From: Heterocephalus glaber
Lineage: Eukaryota; Chordata; Mammalia; Rodentia; Bathyergidae
NCBI RefSeq assembly: GCF_000247695.1
Contig: NW_004624779.1
Span: forward strand, 1,547,821-1,611,820
Direction of reading: 5' to 3'
Length of the DNA stretch: 64,000 bases
Under the pieces are notes generated by a model that was not told where the DNA came from, did no database searches, and saw only the letters and a list, made by a program, of their open reading frames with translations. Shown here one piece after another: positions 37,518-49,089 of the stretch (position 1 is its first letter; each line of letters opens with the position of its first letter). A program made the position numbers and the translations under genes.

Positions 37518-37624
37518 CTCAATAGATAATTGGGGGGGGTACCGGGGATCGAACTTGGGTCCTTGCACTTGTGAGGCAGGCTGCGGAACCATTGAGCTAA
37601 ATCCTCGGCCCTCAATAGATAATT
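37518..37624 (-). mobile_element. ID SINE, antisense, TSD exact, no poly(A) tail
   Basis: Body 37532-37610: ggggggggtaccggggatcg to ctaaatcctcggcc. TSD ctcaatagataatt is exact on both sides (37518-37531 and 37611-37624). Instead of the usual T run on the antisense strand there are eight Gs, so the sense tail is C-rich rather than A-rich. Confidence 0.92.
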
Positions 37625-38149
37625 TTAAGAATAATTTCAAATTTTCCATTTGAGATACATACACTCTAAGGCTAATAATTTGTATGCATATTTGACAGCA
37701 AATTTTTACCTAGTATTTAGTGGATGAATTGTAGTTTAAGACAATTCAAATGGCAAATGGTCAGTATTCAATAAGTGATGATGGTGACAGTATTGGTAGA
37801 GGTGTAAAAGCAGTTTTAATAATAGTCTTATTAATCTTAAAAAACATTTAGGATATTCAATATTTCTGCTATAATAATATTGTCACAACAAGATTCAACA
37901 ACATAAAAGTATTTATGCATCTACCAATAGTATTACTGTGAAAAGAACACATGTATGGACACTGACTATGAATAAAATTAAAACTTAAGTTCCAAAACTA
38001 AGATTTTTCTCCTAGTAATTTACTCAGCTCCTGTAAATAATCTTAGTAATATCAATCCACAAAGATATGCTACGTGCAACGAAAGCCATTCATATCTCCT
38101 TGAACGCCCACTATCTATCTATCAGCTATGCTTTTAAAGTCCTATACAT
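37625..38149. other. Unclassified DNA
   Basis: Nothing recognised. Confidence 0.4.
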
Positions 38150-38450
38150 AAATTCCCGTATTTGGTTCTCCTAACAACTATAGTTTATACTTTACAGTTG
38201 AAGAAATTAAAGCAAGAGACCTTAAGTAAATCATCTGCGATCATAAGAGAGGTAAATCCAGATGATGTGATCCCAGAGACCATGCCTTTAAGAATAAAAG
38301 ACACCTCACTCTCCTCTCCATCTAAATGTTGCCCTGATTTACACTGAAAATCAAAAATGAAAGCAAAACTCACATTGATTAAACATCTTCCACAGATTAG
38401 GCACTGTGCTAAAGAACCTGATATGCTTATCCTGTTCTAAGGAAAATAAT
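38150..38450 (+). repeat. MIR-like fragments
   Basis: Positions 38165-38290 (ctcctaacaactatagtttatac, cagttgaagaaattaaagc, aagtaaatcatctgc) and 38390-38425 (cacagattaggcactgtgc) resemble MIR core and flank. Both are old. Confidence 0.55.
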
Positions 38451-40765
38451 TACTGAAGAAACAGAGAATTCTGGAAACAGAGCCGGTTGAAAGAGAGAAG
38501 TGACTAAAATGAGTGAAAACTAATTTTGAATAAGTATCAGAGAAATCATAGCAGGCCTTTACTCCTACAAATATTAGGCAGCATTTTAAGCAGGAAGATG
38601 CTGCAAAGCACTGGAGAATGTGAAGCTGAAGAACAGGATGAATATATTATCATTTGAAATCTTCATCTGTTAGCTCACTTGGGATCAGCAGATGGAAAAA
38701 CATCTAGAGTTGCTAGTCCAGTCAAGAGCCTATTGTTATCATAAAAGTATCCAGAGAAGCAGGTACGAAAGACTAATTCTATATTAGAATGGAATGTCAA
38801 AAACACAAAAATACAAGGAAAAAAGATGAAGAAAGCTAGGAAGAAATGTTCTTAGAATCAGGATGATGGGTGAAATCAAGTTCCCAGATACAAAAGGACT
38901 AAGGGACTGTTGTGAAGATGCGAACTAAGTATCAAGCTGTAAACAGAATGAGTATCACTAGTCATTCTTCCCTAAGAGTGCTCTTCATCAACCTGCGGGG
39001 TATATGAAAAATGAAATGCCATGTTATTTCTATCTGACACCTCTCTAGCTTCTAGACATGTCCCAAACAGTGCACTGCAGTAAGATTGTAACACAGTTAA
39101 ATAAACCAAAGTGAACTAAATTAATGTTCCTAAACTTTCTATTGCAGGTTCATTAGCCTGTTTCACAGTAAGGATTAACTGTATTAAAAGCATGAAAGGA
39201 TTATATTTAAAGCTAAAATTATAATAATACTCAGAGAAATGCTATCTCCAAATGAAAAAAAACAGCAAGTGGTTCATGATCACCAAGAAAGTAGGCAACT
39301 CAAAGTAGCACTAAACATAAAGCAAGAATGTTGTGTTAAACTGGGTCCGGCCCCAAGGGAATAACTGCTATAGAATTTTCTTCCACAGAGCATCCAAATG
39401 AAGAAATCAGTAAAGAAGAAATGTCTAAGTATAAATCTCCCACAACACTCACAACCAGCTCCTTTAATCAGAAAGCAATCTATTAAATATTACAATACTC
39501 TATTGGTTCTTGTTTTTGAGTTTTGTTTGTAATGGAAGGTTACAGTTATCAATGCCTCATGGAACTGATCAAAATTAGATTTGCAGGCTTCTACAGTATG
39601 TTGACAATCACTTACAATAAAATCAGAATTAGAAAGGGAAATTGTCTGAAAGGACCACTGAGCCAGGTAATAGATTCAGTCTAATATATCCACACAGCAG
39701 GAACCAAATTAAAATGTAGATGGAATTCTAATATAGTCCAACTGGAAAGACTTGCTCCATGTTCTTACAAAGCCTTGTTTTCTGTTTGCAAACAGCTAAT
39801 CCTAATGATGCAAAATTGGTTATATTATTTTAGACTCCTTTACATGTATAAACATGCATGTAAAAATAGCATCAAGATCATAATGCTTAAGTTAAAAAGG
39901 GCAAAACATATAAACTAGAATGATTCTCTTACCTGAATGGAGATCAGATCATAAAATAATATTTGCCCGACTCAGAATAATACATATGATTTTAGGGGAT
40001 CATAAATCTTATGCTAAAAGTCAATATGCCTCCCAAGGCATCTGAGTTTTTCCAGGGAATAAAGCAGCATGTACCCTATTACTTTCCATCTTCCTTCCCT
40101 TGTCCAATTCTTTTACCCCTTTGCCCTTCTCAGCTGAGCTCCTGATCACTGTTGGCTTCATCTGTATGTGTAAAGGAAAGACATCAGTAGTTACACACAC
40201 TTTTTTCTAACTTCTAAGGGACTATTTGACAGAGATGAGGGAAAGTCATAGACAGGCATTGGAGAGAGCCGTCTGAAGGAAATCACTGTAGTGCTTCACT
40301 GAAAAAAATAACAAAAGGAAATAATGAAAAAGAAGAAGTAATGAGGAGAAAATAAGGCCTGACATAATCAATACAGTATACTGTTAATCTTTCTGATCAC
40401 TGCAAACCTGTAAAACACACGAAAAGGCTCACAGAAAAGTAAGCCTCAAAATTTAGGGTATTTAAAGTTTGCTTAAAAATATAAATTTTTATATAACTAG
40501 AGTTTACAAAACCCGGAGTGTAGTAAATTAGAGGAGCTTAAAGTTGCTATTTAAATTGCTGAAGGGAGAAAAATACGATGCCCTTTGAAATTTGGGTAAA
40601 ATTTCTGAAGTAGATTATTTGAAATAATTTTTTAACTGATCATGATATTAGGCACAAATAAAAGCTTAAATATTGAGTAGAAGTGATTTTACTGGCTAAG
40701 GTTTTTTAGTAAAATTAGAAATAAATAAGAACTGGACCAAGCATGTCAGAAATTTTAAACACATT
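38451..40765. other. Unclassified DNA
   Basis: About 2.3 kb without a recognised repeat or gene. Confidence 0.45.
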
Positions 40766-41201
40766 TGTACTCATTTCCTAGGGCTGATGTAACAAATCAC
40801 CACACACTGGCTGGCTTAAACAATGACAACTTTCAGTCTTACAGTTCTAGAGGGCAGAAGTCTGAGGTCAAGGTATGACTGGGCTGGTTCCTTCTCAGGA
40901 GTGAGGAACAATCCATGCCCCTCTCCTAGCTTCCAGCGGCCTGCAATGTTCTGCTTGTAGATGCTACTGTCCCTCTGTTAGCACAGCGTCTTCTGCCTAG
41001 ACCATCTCTCTCTGTGTTTCCCAATTTTGACTTCTTATAAATAATGCCAGGCATATAGGATTAGGGTCACCCTTAAAACCTCATTTTAACTTGATCACTG
41101 AAAACCTGATTTCCAAATAAAGTTACATTCTGTGTTCATGGAGGTAAAGATTCCAAAGTGGACTTTTTTCCTGGGGGCGGGGGGTTCAATCCATACTAAC
41201 A
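40766..41201 (-). mobile_element. Solo LTR, MLT1-like, antisense
   Basis: ctcatttcctagggctgatg at the left, gttctagagggcagaagtct, then tccaaataaagttacattct and gggggttcaatccatacta at the right, which is the reversed MLT1 order. Confidence 0.75.
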
Positions 41202-42069
41202 TTCTTTAAAGTAAACCGAAATTTTATTCAAAATATGTTCTCCCCTACCTATGTCTAGACCTCAGGCATGGCTGCAGGACTTTGACAGAGGGGATGGAGT
41301 GGAAGCCATATGTCCAACTTCCAAGCAGACACATCAGGAGCCCCAAGCCCCCTTCCCTGTGCCAGTGGGATGTGTGTAGATTCAGCCTGGACAGGAGGAG
41401 ACACAACCTACTCATCAAAGATGTAGACTTCTTGTGCAGGTGTGCGTGGGAAATCTAACCAAATTCTAACCAAAAACCATTTCAATAATGTCAGAGAAGA
41501 AAACTGAAAGTAAAATTGAACACTAAAGACAAGATGAAAACAATACTTCATGGTTATAGCTACGCAATACGGTAAAGGTATAACCAAAGGAAAATGCATT
41601 TCCTGAAATATTTTCATTACTACAAACAAATTTAAGCTTAAAAAAGTAAGTCAATAAATCAGACACATATGAAAAAAGTTTAAAGTAGATTTTAAATAGC
41701 ATTTTTAAAAGCCATTTTAAAAATACTAAAGCAGACCTTACTAAAAACGAAAATGCTAAAGAATAACCAAATCTGAAAGAATATTCTTGTAAAATAACAA
41801 AAGTATAAACAAAACCCTAATTATTATACAGGTAAAGAGTCAGAGAAAGGAAACTAAAGAAAAGAAAAAAAGATAGAAATAAGAGCAGAAGAAGAAAATG
41901 AAAGCATAAGAGAATAAGAAAAAAGAGAAAAACAGGAACGAGGAAGGACACAAACATAGATTCTTAGGAAATTACAGTAGTTGCAAGAGATTCATTGCAC
42001 ATGTTCAGGCTGACTTCCATACCCCACACCTGGCTGCAGCCTTAGTGGAAGAGTCCTGAAATAGTGTTT
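41202..42069. other. Unclassified DNA
   Basis: A purine-rich patch lies at 41830-41945. No gene or named repeat recognised. Confidence 0.45.
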
Positions 42070-42330
42070 TCCAAGATCTTTCTCCTTTTGTAGGGACATG
42101 ACTCCTCTATTTTTCTTCACCTAATGTTTCTATTTTCAGAACTTTATTTCTTACCTCCTTTCCCAGTGACCTACATTAGATGTCTTCTCTAGAACATCTT
42201 AATTCCATCAGAACAAAGCACATTCCATTGCCATCACTGATCTATTTTCTACAATAGATTTTAAACTTCTTGCAAGCAGCCATGATTTTCAGTCCTATCC
42301 CAAGATGAAACGCAGGCAGTCTTCAGTTTG
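42070..42330 (+). repeat. Possible L2 3' fragment
   Basis: cctcctttcccagtgacctac, cttctctagaacatcttaat, and ttttaaacttcttgcaagcag resemble the L2 3' end in order. Low similarity. Confidence 0.4.
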
Positions 42331-42397
42331 CACTGTTCCCTGATAACTGAGATGAACTGAGCCATGCGACGTAAGGACCTGGTTCAGCTCTGCATGG

Positions 42398-42759
42398 TGT
42401 CTTAGTGAATGTCCTCATGCCAGAGACATAATGCCCAACACCCACAGTTTGACAGGTTTATTCTGGCTCCTGTGTTTAGTCCATACCTGGCTGATTTCAA
42501 GGCAGGAAGGTAGGGTAGAGGGGTAAAGCAGAAGAAAAGCTGCTCATATCATGGCAGCCATGAAGCAGAGAGAAAGAATGAGGCAAGAAGGGAGATGCAC
42601 CCTTCCGGGTCACACCTCCACTGAGCCACCTCTTCCCACCAGGCCCCACCTCCTAACATCACACTTACCTAAAGCCCCACCGTGATTTGATCACCTTTCA
42701 ACAGCTCTGCTTACCAGTGCTTGAGGCTCTAGAGGGACATCGAGATGGAAACCGTAACA
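42398..42759 (-). mobile_element. Solo MaLR LTR, antisense
   Basis: The left end, tgtcttagtgaatgtcctc, the interior tcatggcagccatgaagcag and ccaccaggccccacctcc, and the right end cgagatggaaaccgtaaca are MaLR-like read backwards. Confidence 0.75.
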
Positions 42760-42907
42760 TCCCTGAGCCTGACATCAGCAGGATGTGGCTAATTTTTGAA
42801 ATGCCCTCAAGGCACTTTTTCAAAATTTCCTTGTGCAGAGTACTTGCTACTTTTTAATGGCAATAATCTCTTTGGTCACACCTTCCTTGGCTACAATTTT
42901 ATATATA

Positions 42908-43106
42908 CAGTGGACCCCTGACTTATGAACTCAATCAATTCCTAAGGGATAGTTGTGACTCAAGTTGGTTTTAAGTCAACACAGCTGAGATCTGCATGTT
43001 TACCTGGGTACACACTATAGATAACAAGAGGCTGATGAATCTTACATTAACCTAATAAACCCAAGTTGTTCGTATGTCAGGTTGGTCGTAACTTGAGGGT
43101 CCACTG
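42908..43106 (+). mobile_element. MITE with terminal inverted repeats and TA target
   Basis: 199 bp. Starts cagtggacccctgacttatg after TA (42906-42907) and ends cgtaacttgagggtccactg before TA (43107-43108). The ends are inverted copies (cagtggaccc ... gggtccactg). TA target and end sequence point to the Tc1/mariner-pogo (Tigger) group. No coding remains. Confidence 0.88.
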
Positions 43107-43108
43107 TA

Positions 43109-43555
43109 CTTCTTCTCTGGCCAAACTGCAAGTTTTTTTAAATCTCTCCACTCTTTTTTTTTGCTCCAAATTCTCACTAGAAACCTGGCTAAAAGCAGCT
43201 ACTAGTAATGCCACAGCCTGATCATTGTGCTGCCTTCAAATTTTCTTCATCAGATAAATTAGTCCATTACCCTTCAACTCACCCTGCCACAAAGCCCCCC
43301 GCCCCAGGACTTGGACAGAATGTAGCAGAAATGACCTCTAGACCAGTTCCCTGTAAAGTCCTCATTTCCATCTGAAACCTCATAAGATTAAATGAGATCA
43401 TCTCTTTCATGATCCAATCATCTCTGGAAACACCCAGATACACTCAGAACGAGGCTTTACTAATTTCCTAGTTATTTTTCAGTCAGTGTTGCAGTCAGCA
43501 GGATTTGGCAAGGGAATACATTAAATATGGGGCACACAATTTCTAACATTATTTT
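43109..43555. other. Unclassified DNA
   Basis: Nothing recognised. Confidence 0.4.
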
Positions 43556-44101
43556 ATGATAATTACCCAAAGAGTCAAGTGCAAAGGAGTGCAAGAGATT
43601 AACCACACTCTAGAAGCCCAAAGGATTCAGCTGAGGGCCTGGATCCCAGCAATTTCCCACACAAGTCCAGCTAAAGGCTTAGAGTTCAAGGCAATGTCCT
43701 CCTCGAGTCCAGCCAGTGGCCTACAGCCCACGGCAATGTCACACACTTGTCCATTATCGAGGATCTGCACCTGGAAGGGCCAAAGGCCAGCATTGGAAAC
43801 TGGAAAATCTATGCTGTTGAAATGAAGGATTTGTGCCACCAAGCTGAGGGATCCACACTGGACCTAGGAAGTGATGCTCATGGTAAAGATCAGAGCTCTC
43901 TGGAAGAATATAGCTATTCCCAGCGACAGTGAGGCCCTGAGCTCCTCCTCCTCTGACGAGAACAGCAAGCTTCTCCTAGCAAATCAACAGGTCAAGATCT
44001 TCCCCTCCAGTTCTCTTTTTATGGCTATTGGTAACAATCTTCAGGTGGATCTTCCATGCCCAGACCATGATGATTCAGTTCAGCTGGGTGTTACAAGTTG
44101 A
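43556..44101 (+). pseudogene. Unidentified degraded coding-like sequence with 14-residue repeat
   Basis: In the 43556 frame (89 codons) a 42-bp tandem repeat encodes a 14-residue unit: AISHTSPAKGLEFK (43649-43690), AMSSSSPASGLQPT (43691-43732) and AMSHTCP.. (43733-). A degraded earlier unit precedes it near 43611. Adjacent frames stay open in succession to about 44100 (IEDLHLEGPK at about 43744; a Ser-rich SSSSSDENSKLL stretch near 43945), as if one reading frame had shifted. I do not recognise the protein. It may be a broken retrocopy or a non-coding repeat that happens to be open. The locally higher GC supports a gene-derived origin. Confidence 0.35.
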
Positions 44102-45101
44102 CCATCAGTCAATCCACTACGGTCAGGTTAATCTTGACAATCAAAGTTAACCATCCCATAGGTTGTTATAAATCAGCTCAAGATTACTCTCTTGCAATAC
44201 TCATGCTGTTCCTAGGTTTCTCCTCCTGCCAATCCCATTGCATAACCAATCAGCTATCAGCTTCATAGAGTTTTCCTTTCTCAAATCTTTTTGCCTTATT
44301 CTATCATCACTACTAAAATTCACTCAGTTGCCTTTTCCTTCACCCAATCCATTAAGGTAACCTTACCAACCTTCCTGCAGCCAGAAAAATCACTTTGAAT
44401 CACAATTCAGAATTTTTAATGAAGTAGCAACAGAAAAAAAAAACAGTATTAAAAACTTTTAACACTTTCAACTTTTGAGAACACCATTTGAAACAAAAAG
44501 AAACTGAATAAATTAAATCTCAAACAATGCTCATAGTTTAAATGTCATTTATATTAACTCAAGTTGTAGGAAGACTCTTGATAAAGCTGCTATTTTTATT
44601 TGAAAAAAATTATACACTCTAGAATGGGTTGGGATTGAGATGGTCTATAGTTTATAGCATTTAGATTTAGTAAAATAAGAGAATCACAAAGATGGCTTAT
44701 TTAATAAGCTTTACCATGGCAGGAAAAATTAAAGAAAAGTACCATGAATGAACCAGAAAAGCCATTACCTGTAAAAATCTTTAGGCTGAAATATTTAGAT
44801 AATTCAACAGCAAAATCTTAGAATTTAAAACTATCAATTAAACAGAATTAATCCAGAGCACACAAGGTACTGCAGAAGCAAAGAGACTGTTTTCCGATCT
44901 CATGGTCTACATGATGTTTCTAAGTTTTGATGGAAATTGCATTAAATTTATAAAATAATTCTGGCAAAATCATCTTTACAAGGTTGAGTCATATAATTAA
45001 TGAACATGATATATCTTTCTGTTTACTGAGGTCCTTCTATTTGTTTCTTCTGCATATTCAGCATATAGATCCTGTGCATGATTTGGTACATTTATAACTG
45101 A
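44102..45101. other. Unclassified DNA
   Basis: An L2-like phrase is possible at about 44220-44360 (ccaatcagctatcagc, ccaatccattaagg). Otherwise nothing recognised. Confidence 0.4.
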
Positions 45102-45106
45102 GTATT

Positions 45107-45603
45107 TCTGTGGCTAGAGTGGAGTTTCAATGTGATCGGGTTTGGGATCCACCACAGGGATTGGTGGAACACACTTTCTGGTTATCCGCTGAACAGCTAT
45201 GTTAAATTAGGCAGAATTATAAACCTGTGATTGTCTTTATTTGGAAATGAAGTATGGTGTTTTGGTAGCAAGTTGAAAAGAGTGGGATGTAGTAGCTAGG
45301 GTAGAGTTTCAACTTGACTGGTTTGGAATCTGTCCCGGGGTCGGGGGAACACACTTCCAGATGTGTCTGGATGGATCATGGAAATGTGCTCTTAGGGTCT
45401 GTACCTGGTCCCTCACCCCTTCCACTCTGGCCCTCTGCTCTGCTTCCCAGCCAACATGAACCAAGCACCTTTGCACACCCCTGCCATGATGTCTCTGACT
45501 TGGAGTCAGCTGATCAAGGACTGAAGCCATGAACCAATTAAATTTCTCCTGTTCAAATTGTGGGTGTTGGGTATCATGTCTCAGCAATGAAAAGGCTAAT
45601 ACA
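45107..45603 (+). mobile_element. MaLR-like solo LTR with internal duplication
   Basis: The end, gcaatgaaaaggctaataca, and the interior (cctgccatgatgtctctgac, gatcaaggactgaagccatg) are MaLR-like. The first about 75 bp (from 45109, tgtggctagagtggagtttc) recurs divergently from 45288 (tgtagtagctagggtagag). A 5-bp duplication gtatt at 45102-45106 and 45604-45608 frames the whole, which suggests one insertion with a later duplication rather than two. Confidence 0.65.
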
Positions 45604-45639
45604 GTATTTAACTTCCTTCTTTTCTATTTTTAGCAATGC

Positions 45640-46255
45640 CTATAGCTCTTAAAATTTATGAGGTTTGACAGTAAATTTTACTCATATACTCTTGATCAAT
45701 CACTGTAATGTGTTTAATGTAAAACATTTTGATTTGTATGTGTTCTAGAAAAATACATGGGATTATTTTCCACTTCTATCTTTATGATATATGTACTGTA
45801 CTATGTGATATACCTCATTCTTTCTTCATTTTGTCACTCAACTCTGTGCTGTTAAAGTCTATCCATTTCACTATGTATGCATCCAGTCTTATTCCTAATG
45901 ATGTGTACTATTCCATATGTCATGTTTGTATATCTCTTTATGCTTTCTTCAATTATAGATATCCAGATTGTTTCAACACCCTGTTATTACAACAAATGTT
46001 GCAATGAATGTACTTGTCTATGTCCCTTAATCATCTATAAAAAAAAGTCCAGGGCCGGGGATTTAGCTCATTGGTTTCGCTGCCTGCTGCGCAAGCAAAA
46101 GAACCTGAGTTCAATCCCCGGTACCAAAAAAAATAAAAAATAAAAAATAAATTTTAAAAGTCCAATATATACAAACACATATTTAAGTAAGTTCTGTCAA
46201 ATTGCTTTCCAGAACAGCTTTACCAATTATTAAATATATTCTTAATCTATACTCA
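45640..46255 (-). mobile_element. Old L1 3' fragment, antisense, with ID inside
   Basis: Wording such as gtgtactattccatatgtca, tctttatgctttcttcaatta, ccagattgtttcaaca and caaatgttgcaatgaatgta is the antisense of an old L1 ORF2 3' end. The L1 resumes after the ID (caaattgctttccagaac). Heavily degraded. Confidence 0.6.
46043..46164 (+). mobile_element. ID SINE with TSD
   Basis: Body 46052-46155: gggccggggatttagctcat, gttcaatccccggtacc and an (AAAAAT)n tail. Exact TSD aaaagtcca at 46043-46051 and 46156-46164. Confidence 0.94.
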
Positions 46256-46910
46256 AAATATATGTCACTAAAATAAAAAAATACTAAACATGATGAGTAG
46301 GCGTTGCTAAATTTACATATACTTCTAGTCTGAAGGTTTATACTAAAAGCAGATTAAGCAGTGGCCTAGAACTTAGCCCTAGATCACCCTAAAGTACTGT
46401 CCTGGGACTATTGCTAGAAAGCAGGCACAATAAACAGATTTAAAAATCAGAAAGGAAACACAGCAATTATTTTTTCCTTCCTGAACCAATAATGAGCTCT
46501 CCCCAACCCTTCTAAGTATGACCTGAGAAGGGGATTCCCAAAGCACACTTTCCAAAGACTTCAAGTACCCAGATCTCACCACACTCTTTCCTTGTGAGAG
46601 TAGACCCTCTGCACTGCCTTGCAGATAAATGATGACAGTATTTTAATTTCTACGATCTACCTAATAGTTGTGTAATTTTAAGAACCAAGAATTAGCAACA
46701 TTCCAACCAAAATGAACAATTGTCCTAATGAACACTGGACTTCAAGGAAATTCAACAAAATGTTAGATTAAATGTTATGCTATATCTCATCATTGTTCTG
46801 AGGGTTATACATTTATTTATTTATTCATGCTGTTATGAAAAGGACTAAATTGAGGTCAGTGGTTATTGTCTCGTAACTTACAAGAACATAATTTAAAAGC
46901 TGAGCTTTGG
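46256..46910. other. Unclassified DNA
   Basis: Nothing recognised apart from a short (ATTT)n run near 46810. Confidence 0.4.
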
Positions 46911-47075
46911 CTAGCCCGGTGTGGTGTTCTATGCCTATAATCCCAGCAGTCAAGGGGCTGAGGCAGGAGAATTGCCATGAGTTTGAGGCCAGCCTGGGAT
47001 ACATAGTGAGTTCAGAGCCAGCTCAAACTAAAAAGGGAGACCCTGTCTCAAAAAAAAAAAAACAAACAAAAAAAG
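46911..47075 (+). mobile_element. B1-like SINE with internal duplication
   Basis: 7SL/B1-type: tagcccggtgtggtgttc, gctgaggcaggagaattgcc, gtttgaggccagcctggg, then atacatagtgagttcagagcc with a short repeated block, and gggagaccctgtctc before an A tail. It lacks the ID half of the composite at 8282. Confidence 0.85.
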
Positions 47076-47749
47076 CTAAGTTTTGTTAAAATATATCAAC
47101 ATAAGCTTAAAACATCCCTGAATGTGATTAGAATGAATGAATGTTATCAAAAGTTGAAAGTGTTTGTATGTGAAGATATCTTATTTGGAGTAGAACAATA
47201 ATAAGATTAATGCATTCATTAAGCCAGCTATTGAATAATTTCACATGGCCTCTGTCCCTTTGCATCATTCTGCTAGTCAGTCCTTCAATTCTGCTATTCA
47301 TGTTAGCTTCAATTACAATGAAAGCTAAACATTAAAATTAAAAACCGTACCATTTTATGAAATTTGAAATTTCATTTAATTACCAGGCAGGCAGAAGAAA
47401 ATCCCATTTTAAAGTGTGCCAATTATTATTCACCAAATAATTTCCTTAGTGACTTGGCTTTACTAATTTCGAGTATGTTTGGTTATAACTCCAAGCTCTC
47501 ACAACGGGACACAATGGGACTCTAGGCAATGCCACTGGGCCTGATAAACCGAGATGGGATCTAGGAGTTCGGACCACTGAGGCTCTCCACAGGGGCCCGG
47601 TGGTGCTTCTAATAGTGCGACAGGTGAACTCATACAATTCCCCATAACCCTGAAAAGTTATCAGGCAGTTTCTGCCCTGAAGTATTTTAATACCTATCAA
47701 TTATTGGGGAAAATATACTCCAAAAATAAAGGAAAAAGAATAGCAAATA
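47076..47749. other. Unclassified DNA with a GC- and CpG-richer patch
   Basis: Positions 47480-47640 contain several CpGs and GC-rich text (ggcccggtggtgcttc, aaaccgagatggg) in otherwise AT-rich DNA. I could not match it to rRNA, a repeat or a gene. Confidence 0.35.
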
Positions 47750-47945
47750 TATTCGGAGTGCTTTTTATGTACCAGGCACCATAGGAGAGAATTTACAGGA
47801 ATTACATCAGTTAATTTTTCTTAATTGCAGTTTAAAAGAGTGTACTATTATCCCATTACATAAGAAAGAAAGTTAAGGCCCAGCAAGCAAGTCTATGCAT
47901 AGGATGCAAACTCAGACCCTCAAACTATAGATCCCTAGTTCTTAA
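47750..47945 (+). repeat. MIR
   Basis: gagtgctttttatgtaccaggcaccat, acatcagttaatttttc, gtactattatcccattacat, gttaaggcccagcaagcaag and gatgcaaactcagaccctc follow MIR order. Confidence 0.75.
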
Positions 47946-49089
47946 AATAAGAATTTTCATATTGCCTATCCAGTCACAACAAACATTTTCCCACAACAAA
48001 GACCAAACATTAGTTTTATTATGGAGTATCTTCAATTTATTCCTACTTAACAGAAAAAATATTGAATATGCTTTCTAAGTTAATATTCAAGTCAAGTTTG
48101 TATCCTGAGGGGATGAAGTCAAATAAATAGTACAAAAGAACAATATCCTTTAAGGTGCAAAAGTTCAATTATCTTTGTTTATACAAAAGTTTGCCCACAG
48201 GCAGAATTACCCTGGAATAAAAAAGCTCAGCATAACTATCCAACAATTACCCTTTATTTATTTACTATTATAACTCTCTGGATCTAGAGATGCTATTTCA
48301 AGCCCTTTGCCTCCTGCATAAAAGCTGTAGTGTCTACATTCCATTTATTGGTAGATATATTTTATACTAAAACCATTGAGATATGCATGGGTAATTTCCC
48401 ATCACGAACAGCTACACTAAGAATGATTATAAAATTTGAGCCTTCTATTTGAGAAAAGAGAGGTATCTTATTTGCCATTATATGTTATCACTTTGCCAAT
48501 TGTATATTATAGATGATGCTCTAATATTTTCATCTTAATCTGCTCTTCTCTCCAGGCTGTAGGGGGGGAAAAAAGCTTAACTATTAAGAACATTTCCACA
48601 TTTTTAATAAACTCTATTCCATAGTTGAATAAATTATGTCACTAAAAAATTTCAAATTTGACATTAATACTACCAAGACTGCAAATTTTCCTAAGTAGTT
48701 AAGAGATTATATCATAGAGGATATTATTTAAATGACTTTGGTAAGTAAAACTTAGTTCATTTTAAGTTTATATAAAAATAGCAAATGTATTTTTGATGTT
48801 ATGAGAATTACCACCAAGACTTTAGAATTGAGTTCCAAGTGCTTTAAGTTCATCACAGAAACGTATGTCCTGAGTTACTGACAAAGAATTTTATTTTTTA
48901 ATTTTTATGTAACCGTGTTACATATTTGTGTTTAAAATAAGTTTCTCACAAACTCATGATTTTGAGCCTCATGTTTATCATGCAGCTTTATTTAATGTCA
49001 TTAGTGTCCAAAATAGCCCCCATACAGGATGGGCCAGTGATAGATGATTATTTTTAAATCAAGCTACACTTATGACAAAAACTCCTGTT
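47946..49089. other. Unclassified AT-rich DNA
   Basis: Nothing recognised. Confidence 0.45.

Noticed and set aside
47480..47640. Possible rRNA-derived fragment
   Set aside because: GC-rich wording first suggested rRNA, but no conserved 18S or 28S block could be matched on either strand.
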